From JARRKU01 sp963675565 (lineage in GTDB: Bacteria; Desulfobacterota; Desulfobacteria; Desulfobacterales; Desulfosarcinaceae): 64,000 nucleotides of DNA. Position numbers and translations under genes: made by a program. The stretch spans positions 434,001 to 498,000 of the forward strand of contig CAXXYD010000002.1 in the NCBI GenBank assembly GCA_963675565.2. Reading direction: 5' to 3'. Shown here in pieces: positions 34,356 to 44,404 of the stretch (positions within the stretch are counted from its first letter, which is position 1; each line of letters opens with the position of its first letter). The notes below the pieces were generated by a model that was not told the DNA's origin, ran no database searches, and saw nothing but the letters and a program-made list of their open reading frames with translations.

Positions 34356-35408
34356 ATGACAAAGTTTGAGTTGTACGAAAAGAGGTGTTACCGACGCATC
34401 GCATTACAAGACCATGACGGCGTCTATTGCGTTATAAGCGGCTCAATTTTCAAAAATAAGGCCGTTACAGTATCTGCAGCAGAGTTCAGCCAAAAGGGCT
34501 TCAAATTTTCTGTCCCGCCTGGAATGAATATCGATTTCACCCATGATCACAAGCTGACTCTAAAAGCCATTGTTGGATCGAGAAACCGGATATTTTCAAA
34601 GCCGATTGAATTTGATGCAAAATGGCAAGACTTTGATGTTGAAAGCAACCGAATCTTCGTTGGCTGCGAGATTTGCAAGATTACTACCGAATCCGAGGAA
34701 CAGTTTGTTTCGTTCATCAGGCACGAATTGAACTTTGCGGGTCAGTGGATACAAGACCGACAACAGGGGTGCTCCAGCCGCAATGATGCTGAACCCAAGG
34801 TCGATCAATCGCTGAAATCGTCCATTGTTAAGGAGGATCGATTTGAATGCCTTTTTAACAACAATCACACCGTGATGCTTCTGATCAATCCCGAGAATGC
34901 TGATATAGTAGATGCCAACAAGGCCGCTGTCTCATACTATGGCTGGAGCTATGGAGAACTGAACAGTAAAAAAATATCGGACATCAACACGCTCTCGAAG
35001 GAGAAGGTTTTCCAAGAGATGGAAAAAGCGGTAAAAGAACGCCGACAACATTTTTATTTTCAACACCGCGTGGCCAGCGGAGGCACTCGTGACGTCGAAG
35101 TGTTCTCTGGTCCAGTCCTGTACTGCGGCAGACAGATCCTGTACTCGATCATCCACGATATAACCGATCGAATCCGGATCGAAGCAGATCGTGAAAAGTT
35201 GATTATGGAACAGCAGAAAGCTTTAGATGAGATCAAGACATTAAAGGGCTTTCTGACTACCTGCTCTTTATGTAATAAAATTTGCGAGCCTGATGGACGC
35301 TGGGAGAAGATGGATGTTTACATCCTTAAACATTTCAAAGCCGATATCAGTCACGGTATTTGCCCTGAATGTGCCAAGAGGCACTACCCTGACTTTTTTA
35401 AAGGGTGA
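34356..35408 (+). CDS. PAS-domain signalling protein with a cysteine-rich tail
   Basis: The 350-residue protein starts with a PilZ-like region (RCYRRIALQDHDGVYCVISG, FSQKGFKFSVPPGM), though the exact PilZ signature is weak. A PAS domain covers about 165-285 (VMLLINPENADIVDANKAAV, GYS-like SYYGWSYGEL, SIIHDITDRI). The tail LCNKICEPDGRWEKMDVYIL plus HGICPECAKRHYP is a Cys-rich motif common after PAS domains in Desulfobacterales, with two Cys pairs that may bind metal. No kinase or GGDEF domain follows, so it is probably an adaptor. Confidence 0.75.
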   Translation: MTKFELYEKRCYRRIALQDHDGVYCVISGSIFKNKAVTVSAAEFSQKGFKFSVPPGMNIDFTHDHKLTLKAIVGSRNRIFSKPIEFDAKWQDFDVESNRIFVGCEICKITTESEEQFVSFIRHELNFAGQWIQDRQQGCSSRNDAEPKVDQSLKSSIVKEDRFECLFNNNHTVMLLINPENADIVDANKAAVSYYGWSYGELNSKKISDINTLSKEKVFQEMEKAVKERRQHFYFQHRVASGGTRDVEVFSGPVLYCGRQILYSIIHDITDRIRIEADREKLIMEQQKALDEIKTLKGFLTTCSLCNKICEPDGRWEKMDVYILKHFKADISHGICPECAKRHYPDFFKG

Positions 35409-35479
35409 TTAACCATACGCGATATATCTGCTGAACGATTCACTATCGATAGCATAGCGGCTTCAGCACCGCCGCGGTA

Positions 35480-35930
35480 CCGACCCCATGGTTGCCGGAG
35501 TATTGGGCGCGATAAACAGGGCAAAACCAGCCCCCAATACCGACAGATTGATAATTATGAAGCCCGGGCCGGTTTATGCCCCCAAAAGGGACAGGCCAAC
35601 CAACCCCAGCATAATGAGCGCCATGCCGACGGTAGCCAGCCGGCGTGCCTCGATGCGGTCCGGCCAGCGACCGGCGAAGGAAGATACGCCGGCCTGTATA
35701 ACGGGTTGGACCATTAAAACCATACCCGCCATTTCAGGAGACAATCCCTTGATATACTGCAAAAAAAGACTAAGTACGAAAGCCACGGCACAGGTGACGC
35801 TGTAACTTATCAGGGCCGCGAGACTGGAGAAGACAAACACACGGTTGCTGCGAAACAAGCTTATCTCAAATACAGGATAAGGGCTCCGGCTTTGCTGAAG
35901 GAGGAAAAGGCAAAGATAGCGGCGAGCACT
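35480..35930 (-). pseudogene. remnant of an MFS (DHA2-type) transporter
   Basis: The minus strand encodes SPYPVFEISLFRSNRVFVFS, then VAFVLSLFLQYIKGLSPEMA and GRWPDRIEARRLATVGMALI up to a stop near 35574. After a frame change it gives INLSVLGAGFALFIAPNTPA and TMGSVPRR. This is the central and late part of a 14-TM drug exporter, with both ends lost and a frameshift. Nothing indicates current function. Confidence 0.75.
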
Positions 35931-36180
35931 TGTTCAGGGCCGCGGCCACGGTTTGGTAATCCTCGTGCAATTTTTCGGAATAGGCCCTGTGGCCGTAACT
36001 CCTGTTGTTAGACCCAGGCATCTCCGTGACGATACCAAACCAGGCGGCAGCCAACCCGCGCATATCAGAGTGATCAACCGTCGTTATTGATGACCCTGCC
36101 GCTGTCCAAGTGCTCGCCGAAAAACGGCCCGATATTTCTTGATAAGGACAGGTTTTTTTATTGACCGTCTTTTTGCCATA

Positions 36181-36924
36181 TCAGAATTGCTTTTTGGAGA
36201 TCTCCTTAACACTGATGAAAACCGGGATTGTAATCATCGGTTTTGCTCTATTGTCGGTCCTGATGCTTATAAGGTCGCGGTAATTACAGGGTTTTTCGCT
36301 GCTGCTTTCCACAACCAACTCGTATCCTGCCTTTGTATCCCGCCCCAGAGGTTTCAGCTCATAGCGCAGATTTCCACCTTGTCGTGTCTTGACCTCCGTG
36401 ATCGTAAACGGATGGCCTTCGGAAGGTGTGATCCGGATGTTTTGCCGCAGTGGCTGATTGACCGTTCCCACGAGTCGTACAGATTTGGGTGCTATGGTCA
36501 GATAGGCCCTGACTTCTCCGACAACTTCCAGTCGGACTCTGCTGTTAGTGTGGTCGTTTGTGAAAACGGTAAACCCTTTGCGAAGCATGCCGCCGCCCCT
36601 ATTTGCAGTGTTGACCGCAACTATGATGGCAGCATGCCCGCCGGCAGGAATCCGGCCCGGGTTCGAGGCCACCGAACACCCACAGTCAGGACGTACCCTT
36701 GTGATCACCAGGGGCGCTCTCCCCTGGTTATGAACGACAAAATGGTGCTTTATCTTCTCACCTTCATAAAGTGCGGCAAAGTTGTACCGGGTTTCGGGAA
36801 ACACCGCTTTGGGGGCTGTTTCCGGAGCTGGATCGGACTGCACCGGCGGACCTGCAAAAGCAATGGAAACTGCCATCAAGGCCCACGCGACAATCAGATA
36901 GGACAGCATTTTTGTTGCGCTCAT
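36181..36924 (-). CDS. exported DUF1573 protein
   Basis: The 247-residue protein (start at the ATG with AAAGGAAGAAAG upstream) has a Sec signal (MLSYLIVAWALMAVSIAFAG). A DUF1573 immunoglobulin-like domain follows (HHFVVHNQGRAPLVITRVRP, DCGCSVASNPGRIPAG, then FTNDHTNSRVRLEVVGEV), with a second beta-rich domain after it. The function of the family is unknown; it is periplasmic or surface-attached. It ends 22 bases... beyond the formate dehydrogenase on the same strand, so it may be co-transcribed downstream of it. Confidence 0.85.
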   Translation of the reverse strand: MSATKMLSYLIVAWALMAVSIAFAGPPVQSDPAPETAPKAVFPETRYNFAALYEGEKIKHHFVVHNQGRAPLVITRVRPDCGCSVASNPGRIPAGGHAAIIVAVNTANRGGGMLRKGFTVFTNDHTNSRVRLEVVGEVRAYLTIAPKSVRLVGTVNQPLRQNIRITPSEGHPFTITEVKTRQGGNLRYELKPLGRDTKAGYELVVESSSEKPCNYRDLISIRTDNRAKPMITIPVFISVKEISKKQF

Positions 36925-36960
36925 CTTTCTTCCTTTCATACCTCATTCGATGGCCTATTG

Positions 36961-39714
36961 TTAAATGCGTTCAAGCCGGACGGCGCAGGCCTTGAATTCG
37001 GCAGTCTTGGAAACCGGGTCAAAAGCGGGATTGGTCAACCAGTTGGCGCACCCTTGTCTGAAATGGAACGACATCCATACCAGTCCGGGAGGAACCTGGG
37101 GAGTGATTTTAGCTGGCACGACTACGGAGCCCCGCCGGGATACCACACGTATTTTTTCTCCCTGAACAATTCCGAGGTCCTCGGCATCCCGGGCGGAGAT
37201 GTCGGCGGTTTCCTCCCCGAGCAGTTCATTGAGCCCCTGGCAGCGTCCGGTCTGGGTGCGGGTATGGTAGTGATAGAGCCGACGACCGGTGCTCAAAACA
37301 AACGGATACTTCTCATCGGGCTGTTCGGCCGGCGGGGTCCACTCAATAGCAGTAAAGTTGCCTTTGCCGCTTGTAAAAAGGCCGTTTTGGTGCATGACGG
37401 CAGTTCCGGGATGATCCTCGTCGGGAACCGGCCATTGCAGCCCGTCGTTTTCGATGCGGTGGTATTTTATGCCGGCGAACAGCGGCGCCATCTTTGACAC
37501 CTCGTTGTCCCAGATCTCCCGACTGCTGGCCGATGACCATTGGTGGCCCATGCGCCTGGCGATCTCCCTGAAGATCCACCAGTCGGGTTTGGCCTCTCCC
37601 GGCGGCTCGGCCACCTTGCGCACTCTGCTGACCCGGCGCTCGCTGTTGGTAAAGGTGCCGTCGTCCTCGCTCCAGGCCGCCGCCGGCAAGACCACATGGG
37701 CGAAACGGGTGGTCTCCGTGGGGAAGATATCGTTGCACACCAGAAATTCGGCCGAGGCCAGGCACTTTTCCACATGGTGAATATCCGGTTCGGTGTTGGC
37801 GAGGTTTTCACCGAAGACATACAATGCCTTGATGGTGCCATCGGCCAGTCCGTCGATCATATCCGGAATCATCAGACCGGGGGATTCAGGCAGCACCGCA
37901 TCCCAGGCCTGACCGAACTTGGCCCGAGCCTCGGGATCGACGACTTTGTGATAACCGGGAAGATCGCCGGGCAGAGCGCCCATATCGCAGGCGCCCTGAA
38001 CGTTGTTCTGACCGCGCAGGGGGTTGACTCCGCCGCATTCAAATCCCACGTTGCCAAGAAGCATTTGCAGGTTGGCGCAGCTGAGCACGTTGTTGACACC
38101 ACAGGTGTGTTCGGTGATGCCCAGGGTGTATATCAGCATGGCCGGTTTTACCGAGGCCAGCTGTCGGGCGGTGTCCCGGATGGCGTCGGCCGACACACCG
38201 CAGATTTCGGCAGACCGCTCGGGCGGATATTCCATCACCATTTCCTGCATCCCCGCGAAGCCGGTGGTGTTGGCCTGCACATAGTCGCGGTCGTAGAGAT
38301 CTTCGCTGATCAGGACATGCATCAGGGCGTTGATCAATGCCACATCCGTTCCGACCTTGAACTGCAGAAAGATGTTGGCATGTTCGGCAATGCCGTTTCG
38401 GCGTGGATCCGCAACAATCAGGTGGGCTCCGTTGTGCACGGCCTGTTTCACCCAGGTGGCGGCCACCGGGTGGGCTTCGGTCATATTGGACCCGATAACG
38501 AAGAATTGTTTGGCCCGGGCAAATTCGGAAAACGAGTTGGTCATGGCGCCCGAGCCGAAGGCGCGCGCCAGGCCGGCCACGGTGGGGGCATGGCAGGTGC
38601 GGGCGCAGTGGTCGATGTTGTTGGTGCCGATCACAGCCCGAAAGAGCTTTTGCATATTGTAGGAGTCTTCATTGATGCTGCGGGCGCAACTGATGCCGGC
38701 CAGTGCGTTGGGGCCGTACATGTCCCTGATCTGTTTGAATCTGTCGGCCACCAGATCCAGGGCCTCATCCCAGGAAGCCTCGCGAAACGTATTGCCGTCA
38801 CGAATCAGCGGGCGGGTAAGCCGTTCGGGAGAGTGGATGAAGTCGTAACCGAACCGGCCCTTGACGCACAGACGGCCATGGTTGGGTTCGGCCGCCTCCA
38901 CCCCGGTCACCTTGACGATGCGGCCCTGCTTGACATGCAGCAACTGCTGGCAACCGACGCCGCAGTATGGACAGGTGGTGCGTACTTTTTCGGACTCATT
39001 CCCGGTGATCTGGCCGTAGGCCTTTTTCTCGAAAAGCGCTCCCACCGGGCAGGCTTGCAGGCACTGGCCGCAGTGGGTGCACTGGTCGTAGTCCACCCGG
39101 GGATACCAGCCCTGGGGAAGATCTTCCCTGCGGCCGTAGGGAGCCGGAATGGCGGCATTGACCTGAACTTCATTGCAGGCCTGGATGCACCGGCCGCAGC
39201 CGATACAGCGGCTGTAGTCGCGCACGATCATGGGGGTGGCGTCGTCCAGGGGATGACCTTCCACAGCCAATTGCATGCCTTTGACGCTGACGCCGTATTC
39301 AATGGCCAGGTCCTGAAGCCGGCAGTCGCCGTGGGATGGACAGATCTTGTCGTGCCAGGGTTGCTGCATGACTCTCAATTGACTGTCGCTCCAGGTTTCA
39401 GGCGGCAGGTCCATCACCAGGCAATTATGGGCACCGGAAGCGATCAACATCTGCAGTATGGCCTTGCGGGCCTCTTTAACCGGCTGACAGTCAGTGAAAA
39501 TTCGCATACCCGGACCGGCCGGTGTGGCGCAGGCAGGCAGCAACTGGTCGCTACCCGCCACCTCCACCACGCAGATGCGGCATTGCCCGGTGGCTTGGAC
39601 TTCGGGCAGATGGCACAGGGTGGGGATCACCACCTGATTCTCCCTGGCCACTTCTAAAATGGTCTGTCCTTGCTGAAAGCAAACTTCCGTATTATTCAAA
39701 TACAGACTTGGCAT
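36961..39714 (-). CDS. fdhA: formate dehydrogenase alpha subunit, NAD(P)-linked type
   Basis: The 917-residue molybdopterin enzyme oxidises formate to CO2. Domains in order: 2Fe-2S ferredoxin (Cys34, Cys45, Cys48, Cys62); His-Cys3 4Fe-4S site (about 97-131); two ferredoxin clusters (CIGCGRCIQAC at 170-180, CTHCGQCLQACP at 212-223); Mo/W-bis-MGD domain starting CPYCGVGCQQ (248). The active-site residue is Cys374 in CARTCHAPTVAGL, not selenocysteine. AAAGGAG precedes the ATG. It is followed 36 bases on by the DUF1573 gene and preceded by the diaphorase gene, its likely electron partner. Confidence 0.95.
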   Translation of the reverse strand: MPSLYLNNTEVCFQQGQTILEVARENQVVIPTLCHLPEVQATGQCRICVVEVAGSDQLLPACATPAGPGMRIFTDCQPVKEARKAILQMLIASGAHNCLVMDLPPETWSDSQLRVMQQPWHDKICPSHGDCRLQDLAIEYGVSVKGMQLAVEGHPLDDATPMIVRDYSRCIGCGRCIQACNEVQVNAAIPAPYGRREDLPQGWYPRVDYDQCTHCGQCLQACPVGALFEKKAYGQITGNESEKVRTTCPYCGVGCQQLLHVKQGRIVKVTGVEAAEPNHGRLCVKGRFGYDFIHSPERLTRPLIRDGNTFREASWDEALDLVADRFKQIRDMYGPNALAGISCARSINEDSYNMQKLFRAVIGTNNIDHCARTCHAPTVAGLARAFGSGAMTNSFSEFARAKQFFVIGSNMTEAHPVAATWVKQAVHNGAHLIVADPRRNGIAEHANIFLQFKVGTDVALINALMHVLISEDLYDRDYVQANTTGFAGMQEMVMEYPPERSAEICGVSADAIRDTARQLASVKPAMLIYTLGITEHTCGVNNVLSCANLQMLLGNVGFECGGVNPLRGQNNVQGACDMGALPGDLPGYHKVVDPEARAKFGQAWDAVLPESPGLMIPDMIDGLADGTIKALYVFGENLANTEPDIHHVEKCLASAEFLVCNDIFPTETTRFAHVVLPAAAWSEDDGTFTNSERRVSRVRKVAEPPGEAKPDWWIFREIARRMGHQWSSASSREIWDNEVSKMAPLFAGIKYHRIENDGLQWPVPDEDHPGTAVMHQNGLFTSGKGNFTAIEWTPPAEQPDEKYPFVLSTGRRLYHYHTRTQTGRCQGLNELLGEETADISARDAEDLGIVQGEKIRVVSRRGSVVVPAKITPQVPPGLVWMSFHFRQGCANWLTNPAFDPVSKTAEFKACAVRLERI

Positions 39715-39790
39715 TTGTGAACTCCTTTTCCTTATCGGGCGGCTTTCGCTGGTGCAAAAGCTGACGTTTGCATGATCTAAGTTCCTTCAT

Positions 39791-41707
39791 CTATTCGGCC
39801 GACAGAAGAATCCGGTAGCATCGCAGGCAGCGGGACGCTTCTGTCCGAGCCTGGGCAGCGGAAAATCCCTTTTCGATTTCGGTAAAATTCTGAACCCGCG
39901 TGTGGGGATCGAGGATATCGGGCTCCACCCGGCAAGAAACACCGGGATAGGCAAAGGTTTCATCCGCCTCGAACAATGCGCCGGATGTCACTATGGCCTG
40001 CAGCACATCGGAAGTCCGCGGCATGCATCGACCGCGCTGAAGATACTGCTCTATAAAGCGGGCCGCGTTTTTACCGGCGGCCAGAGCGGAAATCAGGGTG
40101 TCCGGCCCTGTGACACAATCTCCGCCACCAAAAATATGCTTGCGGTCGGATTGAAAGGTGGTCCTGTCCACCACCAGCGTCTTCCAGGGCGTCAGGGCAT
40201 CTTCTTCCGGTAGAACGCAGTCCACCACGCAGAGCTGTCCAACCGCCGGTATGATCGTATCGCAGACAATGATAAACTCGGACCCCTCGATGGGAACCGG
40301 GCGCCGCCTGCCGCTGGTGTCCGGTTCCCCCAGTTCCATGCGCCGGCATTTCAGTCCGGTGATGTCGTCTCCTTCGGCCATGATTTCAACGGGTGCCACC
40401 AGGTGGTGAAAGCGAACGCCTTCTTCCTTGGCTTCTTCGATCTCTTGGGGGTCCGCCGGCATTTCAGCTTCAGTGCGCCGATAGAGCAGGTTGACGTCGT
40501 CAAAACCCAACCGTCGGGCAGTGCGCACGCAATCCATGGCCACATTGCCGCCACCGATCACTACAAGGCGTTTGCCCTGCAGGGGCACGTGGCCCCTGGC
40601 TGCCTCGGCCAGGAAATTGACGCCGGTCATAAAGCACCGGTAGCCGGCATCTTCGCCTTCACAGCGCATTTTGGACGATTCGGGGGCCCCGACCGCCAGG
40701 AAGACGGCCTGGTAGCCCTTGGCGGCAACTTCATCCAGGCGCAGGTCCTCTCCAACCTTGACACCATACCGGATTTCAGCCCCCAGCTGCTCGACCACGG
40801 CAACCTCATGGGCCAGTACGTCACGGGGAAGACGGTAGGAGGGAATGCCATAGGCTGCCATGCCTCCGGGGCCTTCCCGTGATTCGAAGAGGGTACAGCG
40901 AAACCCCTGCAATCCAAGGTAGTAGGCACACGAAAGGCCGGCTGGGCCTGCACCGACAATGGCTACTTTCTGCGGCTGGCGGGGTGCCGGTGTTAAATCC
41001 GCCCGTATTCCGGCAACCATCTCCTGATCCGCCAGAAACCGTTTGACGCCGCGAATGGCAAGGGGTGCGTCCAGATCACCGCGCCGGCATTGAAGTTCGC
41101 AGGGACGGACACATACCCGGCCGATGGTGCCCGGCATGGGGCAGTCCCGTCTAACCGTGGCCAGGGCTTGGGGCCAACGGCCCAGGCGGACATTTTCCAG
41201 ATACGATGGAATGTCCACATTGGAAGGGCAGGCGCTGATGCAGGGTGCCGTGACCAGGAAACTGTAGTTGCCGCGGCGCACCGGCCGTTTGCCTTGGATC
41301 ACCGCCTGGAACGATGCTTCGCAGTGGTCAAGCAGATCAAGGACGGGTTTTGCCATGGTTCGGCCGATATCGCAGCGGGCTGTGCGACTGATCATTACCG
41401 ATAGAAAGCGGATACGTTCAAGCTCCTGTGCCTGGGCGCGACCGGCGCAGATTGCATCCATGATATCAACGAGTTGTGCCGTTCCCAGACGACAGGGCGC
41501 GCATTGGCCGCACGATTCGGCCGCGACGCGCCTCAAATAGGCGTCGAGCAGATCCACCGGATCGACCGCGTGATCCCGGATCATGATGCCGCCCCACCCC
41601 ATCAGCGCCTTGACGGTGTTGCCTGGAAAGTGCTGTTTCATCGCTTGTTCCAGGAAATCCATACCCCGGGCGGCGCCCTGCCACGTGTCCATCTCTGAAT
41701 TTTTCAT
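39791..41707 (-). CDS. NuoF-tail/GltD-type FAD diaphorase subunit of formate dehydrogenase
   Basis: The protein has 638 residues from the ATG at 41707, with AAAGGAGTGG upstream. The first 110 residues match the iron-sulfur end of NuoF (AESCGQCAPCRLGT, Cys66/69/72). Then comes a GltD-like unit: a 4Fe-4S N-terminus (CISACPSNVDIPSYLENVRL, CVRPCELQCRRG), FAD site VAIVGAGPAGLSCAYYLGLQ, and NAD(P) site LVVIGGGNVAMDCVRTARRL with second FAD end HIFGGGDCVTGPDTLISALA. It probably passes electrons between formate and NAD(P)H or ferredoxin. Such fused subunits sit beside fdhA in acetogens and sulfate reducers. Confidence 0.9.
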   Translation of the reverse strand: MKNSEMDTWQGAARGMDFLEQAMKQHFPGNTVKALMGWGGIMIRDHAVDPVDLLDAYLRRVAAESCGQCAPCRLGTAQLVDIMDAICAGRAQAQELERIRFLSVMISRTARCDIGRTMAKPVLDLLDHCEASFQAVIQGKRPVRRGNYSFLVTAPCISACPSNVDIPSYLENVRLGRWPQALATVRRDCPMPGTIGRVCVRPCELQCRRGDLDAPLAIRGVKRFLADQEMVAGIRADLTPAPRQPQKVAIVGAGPAGLSCAYYLGLQGFRCTLFESREGPGGMAAYGIPSYRLPRDVLAHEVAVVEQLGAEIRYGVKVGEDLRLDEVAAKGYQAVFLAVGAPESSKMRCEGEDAGYRCFMTGVNFLAEAARGHVPLQGKRLVVIGGGNVAMDCVRTARRLGFDDVNLLYRRTEAEMPADPQEIEEAKEEGVRFHHLVAPVEIMAEGDDITGLKCRRMELGEPDTSGRRRPVPIEGSEFIIVCDTIIPAVGQLCVVDCVLPEEDALTPWKTLVVDRTTFQSDRKHIFGGGDCVTGPDTLISALAAGKNAARFIEQYLQRGRCMPRTSDVLQAIVTSGALFEADETFAYPGVSCRVEPDILDPHTRVQNFTEIEKGFSAAQARTEASRCLRCYRILLSAE

Positions 41708-42093
41708 TATACCACTCCTTTCCCATGCTATTCCGCATCGAAGCCCTGCCGTATACGGAAACTTGGTTTGTCCCTTTGTGAGTGATGTCTGGGGAATCTC
41801 AGATCCATTGGGCAACGGGAGTTCACTTAAGGCAAATTCTGCCAATGGAGTAGATGATGTCACCATGGCAACACCACATATCATGCCCGTAGACGGATAT
41901 AGTCCGAATACACCAAATCTGATTCTATGCGGGATCTGAGTGAAACGCGGGTCCCGTTAACAAAGGTCTATCAGGTCGCCGGCACGGGCAACATTACTCG
42001 GGCTGTCAAGTAAAACCTTTGTCACGGTAAATGGGAGACATGAAAAGTCTATCGATCTTTTGCTAAAGATAAAAGCCACAATACAATACATTT
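41708..42093. other. upstream region of the formate dehydrogenase genes
   Basis: About 390 bases hold no accepted gene. The region presumably contains the promoter for the minus-strand formate dehydrogenase pair; I could not assign -24/-12 or -35/-10 boxes with confidence. A plus frame at 41583-41939 overlaps the oxidoreductase start and is not credible. Confidence 0.4.
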
Positions 42094-42414
42094 CTATCCA
42101 TATAGATTGAAAATGTCAATGACATGGTATTGATGTATATTTGGAAATGGATTTTTGGCTGGACGGCAAGGGTAATTTTTTTGGCTTTCCGCAGATTCCA
42201 ATATTTTGGACCTTATACTGTGCGGCGCAAAGAGCATAAAGAGAGCCGGGTTGGCTTCATGCTGGAATGAGAAGCAATTTGAGATTTCAATTGCACGCTC
42301 AATGGATTGGATGCGGTAGGGTCCGGCGGACTCGGCGATTTCTTTTTTCTTTCTGGCAATCATAACCTTCACCACATTCTGATATTCACTTGACTCATCT
42401 GTTTTATCCAACAC
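42094..42414 (-). pseudogene. truncated IclR-type regulator
   Basis: The 106-codon frame contains PYRIQSIERAIEISNCFSFQ, the start of an IclR winged helix-turn-helix (usually YxxQSLxRAxxILxxF). The sequence then loses family resemblance and ends without the helix-turn-helix recognition part or effector domain. I regard it as a broken regulator; a short unrelated protein is possible. Confidence 0.4.
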
Positions 42415-42552
42415 AAGGCAACGTGCATAAAAGCCATTTGCCAGATACCTCCGGTGTTTTCATCTTCGACGTCATGCTGAACTGGTGGTCGCGCTATATC
42501 GGTATTTCTCCCTACTTCGAGAAACACGATGGCGATTTTTGGCAATGCCAGG

Positions 42553-43233
42553 CTACCTTCCCAACCACCCCAGCACCCCCTTGAGCAGTGACACACTGTG
42601 GCTGATTTGCTGGTAAGCCTCGGCCTTGGTCAGCAAGCGGCCTTCTTTCTCCAGTTGGTACCCAAGATTCAGTGCCTGGTTGGCAATCCTGGCAATCTGC
42701 CTTGCCAGGTCCTGCTCCGACCGGATTTCAATGGGATAAATTTTGATTCGATCCAGGTTGTCCAGAATTTCATCGTTGATGGTCGCGTCCGTTCGGGTGT
42801 GGTTCCGCCGGTTGTAGGCGTTGTAGCGCGTATTGTGCAAAGGCATACTTAAATCGCCGATATAGTGTGCGCAAAACGCCAGATGATAGTCGGCGTATTT
42901 CCGCTTCTCGGTGCTCGTCCTGTAGTCCCTCAACGACGCGATGATGGCACCATACAGGTGCCCCTTGGGATCATCCGGCTGGTTGTAAAGCGCCGCCTGC
43001 GCCAGAACCGTCTCGGGGGATACGACCGCGCCCGGTGGGTTGTTCACGTAATGGTTTTTGCCTTCGACATTGCCGGCTTTGACCTTGGCCATGTCGGCGC
43101 CGGCTGCGTTGTACCATTTGTGGTATCCGGCGGCTTTGGCTATGGCGATATGGGTCTCGTCGTGCCAGGCCCAGCTGGAAACCGGCAGTGCCAGGATGGT
43201 AAGGGCCAGAAGATAAGAGAAGGTCTTTTTCAT
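42553..43233 (-). CDS. exported S1/P1 nuclease- or phospholipase C-like zinc enzyme
   Basis: The 226-residue protein has a signal peptide (KKTFSYLLALTILALPVSSW) and then WHDETHIAIAKAAGYHKWYN, HYVNNPPG, HLAFCAHYIGDLSMPLHN and Asp/His residues placed as in the trinuclear zinc site of S1/P1 nucleases and phospholipase C. The mature protein would begin at or near the Trp, whose amino group is a zinc ligand in the family. AAGGTAACT precedes the ATG. It is probably periplasmic; the substrate (nucleic acid or phospholipid) cannot be told. Confidence 0.8.
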   Translation of the reverse strand: MKKTFSYLLALTILALPVSSWAWHDETHIAIAKAAGYHKWYNAAGADMAKVKAGNVEGKNHYVNNPPGAVVSPETVLAQAALYNQPDDPKGHLYGAIIASLRDYRTSTEKRKYADYHLAFCAHYIGDLSMPLHNTRYNAYNRRNHTRTDATINDEILDNLDRIKIYPIEIRSEQDLARQIARIANQALNLGYQLEKEGRLLTKAEAYQQISHSVSLLKGVLGWLGR

Positions 43234-43415
43234 AGTTACCTTGCCACGGTTCTGTTCTGTTTTAGGCGAAAATGGCGATTAACTCAACTGAATATTCGGA
43301 ACGCCGTTTTCAATGCAGTTGCAAAACACGGAAAATGGTTGCGCGCAGGTTGTATTTCGCGGCTCGCCCGAATACGGCTCTCCGGCCCGGTTTCACCCCG
43401 GGGCTGAGGCACGGC

Positions 43416-44375
43416 CTAATTGGCCTGCAACGGTGCCCGGGCGCTATTCAGGCGCGCAACCAGCGGCGCCAGCAGCGCCGGCAGGAAGAACATGGGAATC
43501 TGGCCGATGGCAAAGAAGACCAGAAGATCCAGCGCCGCCTGGTCTGCCAGGACCAGATACATCAATCCCATATTGCAGTTCCCGCTGACCAGCCCGACGG
43601 CCATGGCCGTGTGCGGGCCCAGGCGCCAGAATAAGAGCGTAGCCGCCAGGTACAATCCAAGCACCAGGAATGTTGCCGCGGCAAACGTCTGGAAGACAAA
43701 CCAGGGTTGGCGAATGGCAAGATCGGTCACGCCGTGCATCAGGCCGATGACGAATACACTGATAAAAATAACCGCGATGCCGTCCAAAAGAGCGGCCTGA
43801 CGATCAATGCGAGCCTGCCCCATTATCTTTTTCATGATCAACGCCAGCACAAAGGCAGTGAAAATAAACCCGGCCAGGCGCAGGCTCAGCTGCCACATTT
43901 GAACATCGACCGCCAATCCAGCCAGGTAAAGCACCACCGGCGGAAAGGTCAGCGGCACTAAAAGCATGGTGACCACCGTAGTAACCACAACAATGGCTCC
44001 ATCCAGTCGCAGGAAAACGGCAATGGCAGCGCAGGCCGTGATGGGGGGTGCGGCGGCAGTGATCAAAGCCGCCATGGCAATGGGTTCCGGCAGGTTGGCC
44101 AAGTGCAGGGCCAGCCAGATCGTCAACGGGGATGCCAGCAGGACCCAAACAGCCGTCACGGCCACCACCTTCCAGCGCTTTACGGAATCCAGCAGCTGAT
44201 CCAGGGGAATCCGCACCAGCGACACGGTCAGCGGTATGATCAAAGCGGGGACCATCAGCGGCTGCATCCATTCGGCCAGAAAAGGCATCGTCAAACCGAT
44301 CACGACTCCTGCCGGAAGGGCGGTTGAGGCGAAACGGCCAATGAAGGACAATACGGTTAGGGCGGTATTTTTCAA
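43416..44375 (-). CDS. bile acid:sodium symporter (BASS) family transporter
   Basis: The 319-residue integral membrane protein has about ten hydrophobic segments and BASS/ACR3-fold signatures: LMVPALIIPLTVSLVRIPLD, AALITAAAPPITACAAIAVF and VGLVSGNCNMGLMYLVLADQ (the GN-rich TM9 region). The start is a TTG at 44375; no in-frame ATG precedes it before a stop. Its substrate is unknown. It is not clearly arsenite type, since the ACR3 cysteine motif is missing. It lies 29 bases after the YedK gene on the same strand. Confidence 0.8.
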   Translation of the reverse strand: MKNTALTVLSFIGRFASTALPAGVVIGLTMPFLAEWMQPLMVPALIIPLTVSLVRIPLDQLLDSVKRWKVVAVTAVWVLLASPLTIWLALHLANLPEPIAMAALITAAAPPITACAAIAVFLRLDGAIVVVTTVVTMLLVPLTFPPVVLYLAGLAVDVQMWQLSLRLAGFIFTAFVLALIMKKIMGQARIDRQAALLDGIAVIFISVFVIGLMHGVTDLAIRQPWFVFQTFAAATFLVLGLYLAATLLFWRLGPHTAMAVGLVSGNCNMGLMYLVLADQAALDLLVFFAIGQIPMFFLPALLAPLVARLNSARAPLQAN

Positions 44376-44404
44376 CCAAATTCATCCAAGTTCAAAGGAA
44401 AGGG

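Noticed and set aside
37540..39657. Long plus-strand frame (705 codons) antisense to the formate dehydrogenase gene
   Set aside because: It is a high-GC shadow of fdhA; the minus strand has the complete set of formate dehydrogenase motifs.
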